Virus record (IMG/VR): IMGVR_UViG_3300037840_000333
Span: 1-64,000 of that record
DNA from: a virus
Length of the DNA: 64,000 nucleotides
Reading direction: 5' to 3' (one strand)
The notes under the pieces were generated by a model. The model had not been told where the DNA came from. It searched no databases and worked only from the letters and a program-made list of their open reading frames with translations. This document shows, in pieces, positions 38,686 to 45,712 of the stretch (its first letter is position 1; each line of letters begins with the position of its first letter). Made by a program: the position numbers and the translations under genes.

Positions 38686-39449
38686 CTACCTGTTCACCGG
38701 CTGGGCGAGGAACGGGTCGTCCTCCTCGCCCATGCCCTGGGCGCTGGCGGCTGCGACGTTCTTCTCCGCCCACAGCTCCCGGTCGTAGGCCTCGGCCTCC
38801 TCCTCGCCGAGGGGACGGAACAGGTGCTCATCGAGGTGCTGGCGGGCCTCGTAGCGGCTGGCTCCCATCGGGGTCGCGTCGTCCAGCATCAGCGAATAGA
38901 TCAGGTCGAGACTGTCTGCGGTGTCCGCCGTCGTGAGGGTGTGGCCCGCCCGGAGGATTCTGCCGTTGACGTCGGCGAAGAACGCCGCGGCCCACCACGC
39001 CTCTCGGACCGCGGCGCAGAAGGGCGGAGCCCGTACCGCTCGCTCAGGGCCTCGGCAATGGTCCCGAGCAGCGCCGCCTGGAACTCGACCTCGGGGTCGC
39101 GGATCGTCTTGAACCACTCCTCCCGGTCGTCGGCCACCAGCGCGTCGCCGATGAACTGCACGGCCGCCGTCATCGGGATCACGCCCTTCGCGTCCGCCTG
39201 CTGCAGGACGTTGAACGTCGGGCCGAAGCTCTGCGTGGGGCGGACGTGGAAGGTGTACTCCCGTTTGGCGTGTCCCTCCCGGTCGAACTCCTCGGCGTCC
39301 TGGTCGTCCAGCCGGAAGCCGTCGGTGTCGAGCTTGCTGCGCTTGACCTCGTAGCCGACGAGGGTGAACGGGATCGGTTCCAGATCGAGGTCGGCTAGCT
39401 CCTCGTCGGTCTCTACCTCGCCGAACGTGCCGAGTGATTCAGGGCTCAT
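38686..39449 (-). CDS. Tail assembly chaperone gpGT, made by -1 frameshift
   Basis: The upstream frame (38901..39449, 182 aa, gpG) begins at ATG 39449 after a CAGGAGG ribosome binding site. A second frame (to 38686) has no start and carries FCAAVREAWWAAAFFADVNG, typical of the T part. The frames join at C-CCT-TCT (39018..39024): a -1 slip there re-pairs CCT as CCC and TCT as TTC. The longer product is about 250 aa. Both forms normally bind the tape measure protein, encoded next. Confidence 0.8.
38901..39449 (-). CDS. Tail assembly chaperone gpG, 182 aa
   Basis: The unshifted product. Residues 20-145 (EPIPFTLVGYEVKRSKLDTD and FGPTFNVLQQADAKGVIPMT) form the chaperone core. The final 40 residues after the slip site are Arg/Ser/Thr-rich and lack a pattern, as expected for the frame normally used only in the short form. 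Confidence 0.8.
   Translation of the reverse strand: MSPESLGTFGEVETDEELADLDLEPIPFTLVGYEVKRSKLDTDGFRLDDQDAEEFDREGHAKREYTFHVRPTQSFGPTFNVLQQADAKGVIPMTAAVQFIGDALVADDREEWFKTIRDPEVEFQAALLGTIAEALSERYGLRPSAPRSERRGGPRRSSPTSTAESSGRATPSRRRTPQTVST
39018..39024 (-). other. Probable -1 ribosomal frameshift site
   Basis: Minus-strand heptamer CCCTTCT in the gpG frame CGC-CCT-TCT. The P-site tRNA can move to CCC and the A-site codon becomes TTC. It is not a classic A/T-rich slippery site but suits this G+C-rich genome and gives a sensible junction. Confidence 0.55.
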
Positions 39450-39526
39450 GGTGCCTCCTGTAGTGGTGGTGGAGGCATCGAACCACGGCGAGGACCGCGA
39501 ATCATGGTTGACGCTAGTGTGACGCC

Positions 39527-40075
39527 GTGGCCTGGCCTCCTACGTGTCACGTACCTGGGTGCGGGCGCCCGGTCCACGCCCGGGGCCTGTGCGGGCGCTG
39601 CACCATGCGCCTCCGCCGTAACGGGACGACGGATGATCCTCCGGCCCCTGAGGAGCGTTTCTGGCGCCTCGTGGACCCCGATGGGCCGGTGGCCGCCCAC
39701 CGACCCGACCTCGGCCCCTGCTGGCGCTGGGGCGGTCCTGTGGGACACGCCGGCTATGGGGAGATGTGGTGGCGCGGTCGGAAGGTCCACGCCCACCGGA
39801 TTGCCTGGGAGCTGGCCTGGGGCGCTCCTCCGCCGGCTGGGATGCCCCTGGCTCACTTCGCCTGCGACCTGCGCTCGTGCCCCAACCCGGCCCACGTGCG
39901 GCCGGCTGGGGCAGTCGAGGACGTGCTAGGGCGCCGCGGGGTGGCCGCCTGGAACGGTCGCCACTCCCACTGCCTCCGGGGTCATCCGCTCACGGCGCGC
40001 AACTCGATCTTCGTCCCTGGGGGCATCGCCTGCCGGGAGTGCCGGGCCGAGGTCGCTCGGGCTCGCCGCCGCTGA
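39527..40075 (+). CDS. HNH homing-type endonuclease, 182 aa, only plus-strand gene
   Basis: The first 30 residues have two CxxC-like pairs (CHVPGCGRPVHARGLCGRC). The middle has GYGEMWWRGRKVHAHRIAWE and the catalytic AHFACDLRSCPNPAHVRPA, the HNH pattern of phage intron/homing endonucleases. A later Cys-rich finger (CLRGHPL then CREC) is a typical DNA-binding module. GTG 39527 has a TAGTGT hexamer 7 bp upstream, suggesting leaderless expression. Lying opposite to every other gene and flanked by a terminator, it is probably a selfish insertion between the tail and small-gene operons. Confidence 0.8.
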   Translation: MAWPPTCHVPGCGRPVHARGLCGRCTMRLRRNGTTDDPPAPEERFWRLVDPDGPVAAHRPDLGPCWRWGGPVGHAGYGEMWWRGRKVHAHRIAWELAWGAPPPAGMPLAHFACDLRSCPNPAHVRPAGAVEDVLGRRGVAAWNGRHSHCLRGHPLTARNSIFVPGGIACRECRAEVARARRR

Positions 40076-40081
40076 ACGCGA

Positions 40082-40117
40082 CCGAGGACCCCAGGCGGCG
40101 GATCCCGGGGCCCTCGG
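40082..40117. terminator. Strong hairpin between convergent genes
   Basis: CCGAGG-A-CCCC (40082..40092) pairs with GGGG-C-CCTCGG (40107..40117), ten base pairs with one A-C mismatch and a 14-base loop. It lies just past the stop of the plus-strand HNH gene and 31 bp past the end of the minus-strand membrane-protein gene, so it can stop transcription from both sides. Confidence 0.7.
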
Positions 40118-40147
40118 CGGAGGTTGCCTTCGCAGGCGCTTGTTACC

Positions 40148-40285
40148 CTACCCAGCCGCCCGGCGGTGAATCTGCCAGATCACGCCGAGGGCTCCGCCTA
40201 CGACGAGCGGTGCCCACCAGGTGTGGGTGATGACCCCGACGGTAGCGCCGGCGACGGCCGCGGTGACCAGCAGGAGGGCGCGCAT
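40148..40285 (-). CDS. Tiny membrane protein, 45 aa
   Basis: ATG 40285 overlaps the stop of the secreted protein gene as TGATG. The frame reads MRALLLVTAAVAGATVGVIT, then WWAPLVVGGALGVIWQIHRR, giving two hydrophobic segments and a basic end. It may be a two-helix membrane partner for the exported protein encoded upstream. Confidence 0.6.
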   Translation of the reverse strand: MRALLLVTAAVAGATVGVITHTWWAPLVVGGALGVIWQIHRRAAG

Positions 40286-40998
40286 CAGAACGGTGGTCCT
40301 GCGTAGTCGTCCCGGTCCATCGCTATCGGGATGCCGAGGAAGTCAGCCCAGGTTACGGTGACGCCGCTGATATACAGCGGCACCAGCCAGCAGCCGGCTC
40401 CCGCGTCGCAGAACTTGTCCCACTGCGCTCCCGGTGTGTTCAGGGCGTAGCAAAGCCACTGGCCCGGTCCGCACAGCGCGGCGATATAGGTCGGGTGGGT
40501 GACGACCGCTCCGATCCAGGCGTTGAACACCGCTGCACCGACGGCGATGGCGGGCTCGCAAGCTAGGGCGAACCAGCCGGTCATGGCGCACATCGTCACC
40601 AGCTCGGCGGCTGCTCCCGCAAAGAACGCGGTGTAGAGCAGGCCCCGAAGGTCCTGGCGGGTCAGTGTCAGCACGCTCAGCGGGAACCCGAAGTTGAACG
40701 TGGCATGCGGGATGCTCGCTCCGCTCGGGCAACCCTGTCCGGGGTGGGCCTGCATCCACATGGCGGCGAAGGTGTACTCCGCCACCGGCACGCTCATCCC
40801 GGACACCAGCGAGATGCCGTTCGTGTCCGGCATGGCGCCTGGGCAGAGCCCGGTCATGTAGCTGGCGCTGCTGTCCACCACGTACATATTCGGCTGGGGT
40901 GTCGCCGCTCCTGCCTGCCTGGGCACCGCCAGCGTCAGCGTGCCCAATGCCGTGAGCGCGATCAGCGCCACGGTTGCCCCTCGTCGGATCCGTCTCAT
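40285..40998 (-). CDS. Secreted hydrophobic protein, 237 aa
   Basis: ATG 40998 has an AAAGGGGG ribosome binding site; a GTG at 41046 next to the upstream TAG is an alternative. A signal peptide (MRRIRRGATVALIALTALGT and onward, cleaved near QAGA-A) is followed by a domain with about seven cysteines and hydrophobic stretches near residues 122-180, possibly membrane-inserted. No family recognised. Export suggests a role at the host envelope. Confidence 0.55.
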   Translation of the reverse strand: MRRIRRGATVALIALTALGTLTLAVPRQAGAATPQPNMYVVDSSASYMTGLCPGAMPDTNGISLVSGMSVPVAEYTFAAMWMQAHPGQGCPSGASIPHATFNFGFPLSVLTLTRQDLRGLLYTAFFAGAAAELVTMCAMTGWFALACEPAIAVGAAVFNAWIGAVVTHPTYIAALCGPGQWLCYALNTPGAQWDKFCDAGAGCWLVPLYISGVTVTWADFLGIPIAMDRDDYAGPPF

Positions 40999-41046
40999 GG
41001 GCGGACCCCCTTTCCTCAGCCGGCGCCCGATCTGAGCGCCGGACAC

Positions 41047-41400
41047 CTAGAGCAGGCCTTCCAGGCCGGCGTCCCTCCGCCGGGTGACGCTCACGGTGTA
41101 GGCGGTGAGCGGTCGGTTCGGCTGGCCGTCCCAGCGGATGCCGTAGTCCTGGCGCCAGACCCGCATGGCCTCGCCGGCCGTGCGGAATCCCTTGGCCTTG
41201 TCCACGTCGTCGGTCGTCACGATCTGATCCTCGTAGCGGTCGGCTCCTGGGTGGAAGCGCACGAGGAAGCGGTCGAGGTGGCTGGCGGCGAGGGCGCCGT
41301 CGGGTCCCTCGATGCTCCGGGGGTTGGCGAAGGCCAGGAGCCGGATCACGTACTCGTCCTCTAGGGCCAGGTCCACGTGGATGCGCCTCGGGCCGCTCAC
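41047..41400 (-). CDS. Hypothetical protein, 117 aa
   Basis: GTG 41400 overlaps the upstream stop as GTGA. It looks like a compact alpha/beta domain (RRIHVDLALEDEYVIRLLAF and GFRTAGEAMRVWRQDYGIRW). Unknown family; member of the small-gene operon started by the promoters near 42-44 kb. Confidence 0.58.
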   Translation of the reverse strand: MSGPRRIHVDLALEDEYVIRLLAFANPRSIEGPDGALAASHLDRFLVRFHPGADRYEDQIVTTDDVDKAKGFRTAGEAMRVWRQDYGIRWDGQPNRPLTAYTVSVTRRRDAGLEGLL

Positions 41401-41654
41401 CGCGACACCAGCGTCCAGCCGCCTCGGGCCATGAACACCCAATAGTGCGCCTCCGTGAGTCGGAAGGTTCCGGGGTCGTCGCCGAAGCTGGGGCGCACGC
41501 CCACGGGCAGCGGGCCGCCGTCCGCTCGGGTAAGCACGACGGAGTAGATCGCGTCGTTGCCGTCCCGCCGCACGACCTCCCACTCGCCGGTGCCTCGGTT
41601 CTCGGTGTGGATCAGGCGGTCGCCCGCCTTCAGCTTGCCGCTCGGGGTCGGCAT
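41397..41654 (-). CDS. Small beta-rich protein, 85 aa
   Basis: The pattern LKAGDRLIHTENRGTGEWEV, then VVLTRADGGPLPV suggests a small beta barrel. It overlaps both neighbours by shared stop-start codons. Unknown function. Confidence 0.55.
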   Translation of the reverse strand: MPTPSGKLKAGDRLIHTENRGTGEWEVVRRDGNDAIYSVVLTRADGGPLPVGVRPSFGDDPGTFRLTEAHYWVFMARGGWTLVSR

Positions 41655-41893
41655 CAGCCCGGCACTTGGATCGGGTCGCCGGGCTCGCCGGTCCAGTCCA
41701 CCTTGCCGTTGCCGCCAATCTCGCGGGCCCGGATGCCCACCCGGCCGTTCGGCCAGGTGTTGGCCTGGGTCACCCGGTGGGGGCGCATGGCGCCGTTAGA
41801 GAACCACAGGATCGTGTCGCCGGTGCCCTCGGGGCCGCCGTCGCTCACCTGGCCGGCGGGTACCGTGCGGTTGTACTTGCGTCGGGCGGTCAT
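41654..41893 (-). CDS. Small hypothetical protein, 79 aa
   Basis: ATG 41893 overlaps the upstream stop as ATGA. It has a basic N-terminus (MTARRKYNRTVPAG) and several Gly/Trp turns; a small beta protein is likely. No family. Confidence 0.52.
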   Translation of the reverse strand: MTARRKYNRTVPAGQVSDGGPEGTGDTILWFSNGAMRPHRVTQANTWPNGRVGIRAREIGGNGKVDWTGEPGDPIQVPG

Positions 41894-42312
41894 GGCTGGT
41901 CGATTTCTGTCGGCAGCCCGTAGTGCTCCCGCAGGACGCGGCAGCGGGGGTCGGCGAGCTGGCGGGCGAGCGACTGGCGGGCACTGGCGATGTGGTCCTG
42001 GGCGAAGGTCTCGGCCTCGTCTCGGGTGGCGAACGCACGCTTGCGGAGCTGGGTCGTGTACGACTTGCCCTCGGGTGGCGTGTACCGGATCACCGGGACG
42101 TAGGGCCACCGCGGGTTGCGTCCGCGCTTGGCGGCCGTGGGCTCGCCGAAGTTGGCGCCGGCCGCGGCCTCTGCGATCTGCTGCTCGATGCGGTCCGGGT
42201 GGACGTAGCTCGGGCACTGCTCGCCCGTCTCGCCCTCCCGCAGGCAGTCGCCGTCGTCGTCCACGACGTAGCCGCAGGTCTCGCAGGTGGTGGTTTCGGT
42301 GTGTGTGCTCAT
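41890..42312 (-). CDS. Zinc-ribbon protein, 140 aa
   Basis: The N-terminus has CETCGYVVDDDGDC and EQCPSY, a four-cysteine zinc site. The middle (VIRYTPPEGKSYTTQLRKRA then DEAETFAQDHI) may form a second domain. ATG 42312 is 7 bp from the -10 box of a class I promoter and has no ribosome binding site, so its mRNA is probably leaderless. Confidence 0.65.
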   Translation of the reverse strand: MSTHTETTTCETCGYVVDDDGDCLREGETGEQCPSYVHPDRIEQQIAEAAAGANFGEPTAAKRGRNPRWPYVPVIRYTPPEGKSYTTQLRKRAFATRDEAETFAQDHIASARQSLARQLADPRCRVLREHYGLPTEIDQP

Positions 42313-42319
42313 GGGTGTA

Positions 42320-42356
42320 ACTCTACTCCCTCCGGTCGCCGATTGCTAGCGTTTGG
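42320..42356 (-). promoter_or_regulatory. Class I promoter element, copy 3, leaderless
   Basis: CCAAACGCTAGCAATCGGCG (42337..42356, minus strand), 11 bp, TAGAGT (42320..42325), then 7 bp to ATG 42312. The 20-mer is identical to copies 1, 4 and 5. The stop codon of the 42-aa gene upstream is inside it. Confidence 0.78.
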
Positions 42357-42474
42357 CGGGGGTTTCCTCGTCGTCGGGTTCCGGCTCGGGGTCGTCGGCG
42401 CGCTCGGCCTCGGCGTGCAGCGCCTCGATGTGCTTCTGATTGTGACGGTGCGCCGCCTCCTCCCACGCGCTCAT
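42346..42474 (-). CDS. Tiny acidic protein, 42 aa
   Basis: ATG 42474 overlaps the upstream stop. A helical N-terminus (MSAWEEAAHRHNQKHIEALH) leads to an acidic stretch and ends AKR at a TAG inside the class I promoter element. Confidence 0.5.
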   Translation of the reverse strand: MSAWEEAAHRHNQKHIEALHAEAERADDPEPEPDDEETPAKR

Positions 42475-42647
42475 CGCAGAATGTCCTCCACCGTGAGCGG
42501 CGCCTCGGCCGCCAGCCCGCACGAGATGTTGCCGGTGGCCGCGTGGACGATGCTGTCGTCCTCGGGGTCGGTGGCGAGCGGCAGGCCGCAGCCGGGGCAC
42601 GGCTGGTGGATCTTCGCCCGCTGGCGCATGTACTCGGGCTCGCTCAT
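42471..42647 (-). CDS. Small zinc-binding protein, 58 aa
   Basis: CPGCGLPL, followed by His and NISCG, gives a plausible zinc knuckle. ATG 42647 overlaps the upstream stop as ATGA. Resembles the tiny ribbon proteins of many actinobacteriophages. Confidence 0.55.
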   Translation of the reverse strand: MSEPEYMRQRAKIHQPCPGCGLPLATDPEDDSIVHAATGNISCGLAAEAPLTVEDILR

Positions 42648-42835
42648 GGCCGTGTCCAGATGGTGACCTGCCAGCCCGAGGAGGTCGGGCGCGGCGGCCA
42701 CCGCTTGTGGCTCCGCTTGGCGTAGGCCTTGGCCCTCTCCACGCACCGAGGGTCGATGTCGTCCAGGGTCAGCTCGCCGCCCAACTCCTCGGCAATGTCG
42801 GCGTAGTCCTCGGCTCCTCGGCTCGGGGCGCTCAT
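42644..42835 (-). CDS. Small hypothetical protein, 63 aa
   Basis: ATG 42835 overlaps the upstream stop. Acidic N-terminal helix (AEDYADIAEELGGELTLDDI) and basic C-terminal half (KAYAKRSHKRWPPRPT). Possibly a small nucleic-acid-binding protein. Confidence 0.5.
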   Translation of the reverse strand: MSAPSRGAEDYADIAEELGGELTLDDIDPRCVERAKAYAKRSHKRWPPRPTSSGWQVTIWTRP

Positions 42836-43122
42836 GCCTGCACCGCCTTGCGGGCGTAGTGCTGGCCGAGGAACTCGCGGGAAACGTCGTGGTTGTAGAA
42901 GCTGGTCACCTGGCGCAGGGCGCCGTCCTTCTGGATGGCCCGGCCGTACACCTGCACGTCCTGGGTGGTCGCCGTCTCGCCGTCGGTCTCGGTGATGACG
43001 ACCCTGGTGAGCACGTAGCGGTTGAATCGCTGCGCAATGGTGCACACAGCCTCGGGGCCGTGGCCCTCGGGAAAGTCATAGGTGGTGACTGTCTTGCGGC
43101 TGGCCTGCTCGGGGAGGTTCAC
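42832..43122 (-). CDS. Hypothetical protein, 96 aa
   Basis: GTG 43122 overlaps the upstream stop as GTGA. An alpha/beta pattern (QRFNRYVLTRVVITETDGET) is visible but no family is recognised. Confidence 0.55.
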   Translation of the reverse strand: MNLPEQASRKTVTTYDFPEGHGPEAVCTIAQRFNRYVLTRVVITETDGETATTQDVQVYGRAIQKDGALRQVTSFYNHDVSREFLGQHYARKAVQA

Positions 43123-43616
43123 GACGCCACCGCCGTCGCCTCGTGCATCCACCCGCCGGGGATGAACCAGGTCCCGCCGCCCCACTCGCTGGCGGGGTCG
43201 CGGGGGTACATCGGCTTGATGCGCCCGCACGAAGCCATGCGGGTTGCGAAGCCGAACCAGCCCTGCTCGATCGGACGGTCATGGGCGTCGTACAGCCAGC
43301 CGCCTTGCTTGCCGGTGATGTGGAGGGTGGCGGCGAGGGCTCGGGCTGCCTTCTCCCGGCCATCGCGGCTCTTGGTCGTGCGGTACACGCCGGGCCGGGG
43401 CAGGTGCGCCCACCGGGGGTCGGTGTCGCTGCGGACCATGTAGTGGTGCTCGTGGAGCCGGCTGCCCAGGATGCGCCGCTGGTCGTCCAGCTTGTCCCAC
43501 TGCGCCTGGGCGCTCCGCCAGTCGGTGGCGGGGGAGACGATCCGGTACAGCCAGTCGCCTTGCCCTCGCTGCCGCTTGGCCTCGATGACGATGTGAAGGT
43601 CGGGGGTTGTGCTCAC
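43119..43616 (-). CDS. Hypothetical protein, 165 aa
   Basis: GTG 43616 follows a GGAGG site in a leader shared with the 422-aa gene at 11.4-12.7 kb. The protein is Arg/Trp-rich with a middle helix (EKAARALAATLHITGKQGGW). First gene of the operon running down to 41.0 kb. No family recognised. Confidence 0.6.
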   Translation of the reverse strand: MSTTPDLHIVIEAKRQRGQGDWLYRIVSPATDWRSAQAQWDKLDDQRRILGSRLHEHHYMVRSDTDPRWAHLPRPGVYRTTKSRDGREKAARALAATLHITGKQGGWLYDAHDRPIEQGWFGFATRMASCGRIKPMYPRDPASEWGGGTWFIPGGWMHEATAVAS

Positions 43617-43633
43617 GGTGATGCCTCCGTGTG
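43614..43633 (-). promoter_or_regulatory. Duplicated 20-bp leader with ribosome binding site, copy 2
   Basis: Identical over 20 bp to 12689..12708, including the GGAGG and GTG start. Here it is joined to a class I promoter by a leader containing a GTTGG-GACTA-CCAAC hairpin at the predicted transcript start. Confidence 0.6.
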
Positions 43634-43653
43634 TCTCGTGGTTGGTAGTCCCA

Positions 43654-43690
43654 ACTCTAGTCGCTCGGTGCGCCGATTGCTAGCGTTTGG
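43654..43690 (-). promoter_or_regulatory. Class I promoter element, copy 4
   Basis: CCAAACGCTAGCAATCGGCG (43671..43690), 11 bp, TAGAGT (43654..43659). Drives the gene at 43119..43616 through a leader of about 30 bases with a ribosome binding site. Confidence 0.78.
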
Positions 43691-43968
43691 TCACTATTTC
43701 TCGCCGGGTACTGAGGAGGGCGCCCCGGCTGAGGAGCTGGTCATGTCGCCGGCGCTCAGGTGCCCGATAGCGACACTGCCGCGTAGCCCACTGGCCCAGC
43801 ACATCAACCTGCTCCCCTTCCGGGGCCCTGCCGGAGCGCCCAAGCGGGGTAGGTCGCTCCCTGTCTAGCCCTCGGATCTGACGCCTCACCGAAGCGGAAT
43901 CGCTACTAGGTCCACGGCCACTCCTCCGAAAGGTCAACCGATCTGCGCTGTTCGCTCTCCAACGCCCA
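43691..43968 (-). other. 280-bp region between two class I promoters: leader peptide, short gene or RNA
   Basis: A promoter at 43969..44005 must produce a transcript through this stretch. It contains GGAGG, then a 9-codon frame (43886..43915, MDLVAIPLR) whose stop overlaps, as GTGA, a 69-codon frame (43680..43889) rich in Arg. Third-position G+C of that frame is lower than in clear genes, so coding is uncertain. A CCCC-GGAA-GGGG hairpin and G+C-rich complementary segments suggest RNA structure. A regulatory RNA is the alternative. Confidence 0.35.
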
Positions 43969-44005
43969 ACTCTAATCGCTCCGCCCGCCGATTGCTAGCG
44001 TTTGG
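43969..44005 (-). promoter_or_regulatory. Class I promoter element, copy 5
   Basis: CCAAACGCTAGCAATCGGCG (43986..44005), 11 bp, TAGAGT (43969..43974). It lies 41 bp after the end of the neck gene and faces into the 280-bp region of unknown content. Confidence 0.78.
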
Positions 44006-44045
44006 CGCAAACTTTCTCACATTTCTGCGGATGGCCCAGCTCGTG

Positions 44046-44528
44046 CTACACGAACATCAGGTAGAGGTTGTCGCTGAGGTAGCGGTTCGGCTTGCTCGTG
44101 GCGACGCTCGGGGTGATGACGGCGCGCCCGCTGGCCCTCGCCGCCGCCCACCCGGCCGGGTCGGTCGGGCGCTCGCCGCTGGTGACGAAGGCGAGGAACC
44201 TGGCCCGCTTCGGGAAGATGCGGCTCCCGGGTGGCCCGTTGCCCTCGTGCACCCAATAGGCGTAACTCGGGTCGAGCCCGGCGCCGGCGACGATAGACAT
44301 GACCGGCCCGACGTCGCTGGTGGAGAATCGCTTGACGATGCTCATGCCGAGGCGCCCGGATTTCTTGTTGACGGTCCACCGGCTGCGCTTGGTCTCGATC
44401 TGATCCCTGGCGCCGGCGATGACGCGGTCGCCGCCCTGGATCAGGTAGCGCATCACCGGGCCGTCCGGGCCGCGTAGAACCTCCTCCATCACCGCGCCGT
44501 CGATGATGAGCGTGACCTCGCCGGCCAT
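44046..44528 (-). CDS. Head-tail neck protein, HK97 gp10-like, 160 aa
   Basis: The order of segments SGRLGMSIVKRFS, YWVHEGNGPPGSRIFPKRAR and a C-terminal strand matches the HK97 gp10-like neck/tail-completion family. It would join the connector to the tail. ATG 44528 overlaps the preceding stop. It is the last gene of the head-tail connection group. Confidence 0.68.
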   Translation of the reverse strand: MAGEVTLIIDGAVMEEVLRGPDGPVMRYLIQGGDRVIAGARDQIETKRSRWTVNKKSGRLGMSIVKRFSTSDVGPVMSIVAGAGLDPSYAYWVHEGNGPPGSRIFPKRARFLAFVTSGERPTDPAGWAAARASGRAVITPSVATSKPNRYLSDNLYLMFV

Positions 44529-45055
44529 CAGTACAGCTCCGTCACGCCGGCCTGGAAGCTGATCGGGAGCCGGACGCCGGCTAGCACTCCCTCGGGGCCG
44601 AGGGCGCTCAGTGGTCCGTACTTGAAGGGGATGCGCCGTTCGACCACGGCGCTCTCTAGGTGGAGCGTGATGACCGTCGCCAGCAAGATCGGCCCGTCCG
44701 CCATCAGCGTCAGCGCGTCGTCGCTCAGCTCCACCGGCGTCGGGATGCCGCCCGTCCTCCCTCGGCCGGTCAGCGTCCGCACCTGGCGGAGCAGGTTGAT
44801 CTCAAACTCGTAGAACAGGAGGATCTGATTCGGGTCCACCGACCGGGTGCTCTCCTGGCCGGGCACGCCCACGCTCATCCCGAGCCAGTTCACGGTGAGC
44901 TGGTCGCCGTCGAATGCCACCTGGGCGCCGGGCACGAAGCCCACCCGGGAGGGGAACACGAAGCCCTCGACGGTGCCGAGGAGCGCCACGATGGCGTTGA
45001 ACAGTGCCTCGCCGGCCGCGGTCGGGTTCTGCGGGGCGACCGCGAGCCCTGGCAC
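44528..45055 (-). CDS. Probable tail terminator or neck protein, 175 aa
   Basis: The size, beta-rich pattern (QILLFYEFEINLLRQVRTLT) and position between the connector and the gp10-like gene fit a tail terminator/neck protein. No diagnostic motif was seen, so the assignment rests on gene order. Confidence 0.5.
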   Translation of the reverse strand: MPGLAVAPQNPTAAGEALFNAIVALLGTVEGFVFPSRVGFVPGAQVAFDGDQLTVNWLGMSVGVPGQESTRSVDPNQILLFYEFEINLLRQVRTLTGRGRTGGIPTPVELSDDALTLMADGPILLATVITLHLESAVVERRIPFKYGPLSALGPEGVLAGVRLPISFQAGVTELY

Positions 45056-45058
45056 CGG

Positions 45059-45703
45059 CTAGCTCTTGGCGGCGCGAGCCTTCGCGTCCGCGGCGTTCTT
45101 GGCCGCCTGAACGGCCGCGAGGTCCGCCGGGGTGCCGGTTGGCGCCGGTGGGGGCGCTGCCGCCGGTGCGGGGCTCTCGGGGGCGCTGGGGGCGGCTGGT
45201 GCCGGTCCTCGTCGCTCCGCCAGCATCTGGCGTAGGGCGCCGTCGCTCAGGCTGTCGATACGCTGGCTCAGCGCCTCCTGGCCGGCCGCTCCGAGGAGAC
45301 TGAACTCGGTCGCCAGCTCCGCCATCTCGTGATCGGTGGCGCCGGCTCGGGCCCATCGGCCGCTGCGGAAGTTGGCAGGTATCTCGACGGGCGCCGGTGG
45401 CAGAAGGTCGGCCGGGTCCTGCTCGACGGGCTGGGGCGCCGGCGCTTCGACGGGCTCGGCTGGCGCCGGCTCCGCCTCGGGTACGGACGCCGCTGGCTTG
45501 CTCACTCGCTGCTCGATGTCTTCCACTAGGGCCTCCCGGCTGGGCGCCACAAGGTGGAACCCGTCTTGCTCGTCTCCTACTCTGGCCCCTACCCACCCGC
45601 CATCAAGATCGAAGGCGGGGTACTCCACACCGCTCACCGTGAGCGGGTCGCTCGGGTGCCACGGGCCCCGGATGGCGGCCTGCTCGGCGGCGTCGTCTTG
45701 CAT
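45059..45703 (-). CDS. Hypothetical virion-operon protein, 214 aa
   Basis: An N-terminal domain (PLTVSGVEYPAFDLDGGWVG) is followed by a Pro/Ala/Glu-rich linker, a helical segment (MAELATEFSLLGAAGQEALS) and an Ala/Pro/Lys tail. Such low-complexity proteins are often encoded beside connector genes and may be minor head proteins. Function unknown. Confidence 0.55.
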   Translation of the reverse strand: MQDDAAEQAAIRGPWHPSDPLTVSGVEYPAFDLDGGWVGARVGDEQDGFHLVAPSREALVEDIEQRVSKPAASVPEAEPAPAEPVEAPAPQPVEQDPADLLPPAPVEIPANFRSGRWARAGATDHEMAELATEFSLLGAAGQEALSQRIDSLSDGALRQMLAERRGPAPAAPSAPESPAPAAAPPPAPTGTPADLAAVQAAKNAADAKARAAKS

Positions 45704-45712
45704 GGCGCGATG

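Noticed and set aside
43800-43850. CAGG-GCCCC-GGAA-GGGG-AGCAG resembling the tip of SRP (4.5S) RNA
   Set aside because: The loop region looks similar, but the sequences outside it do not pair as the SRP stem requires. No SRP RNA is called.
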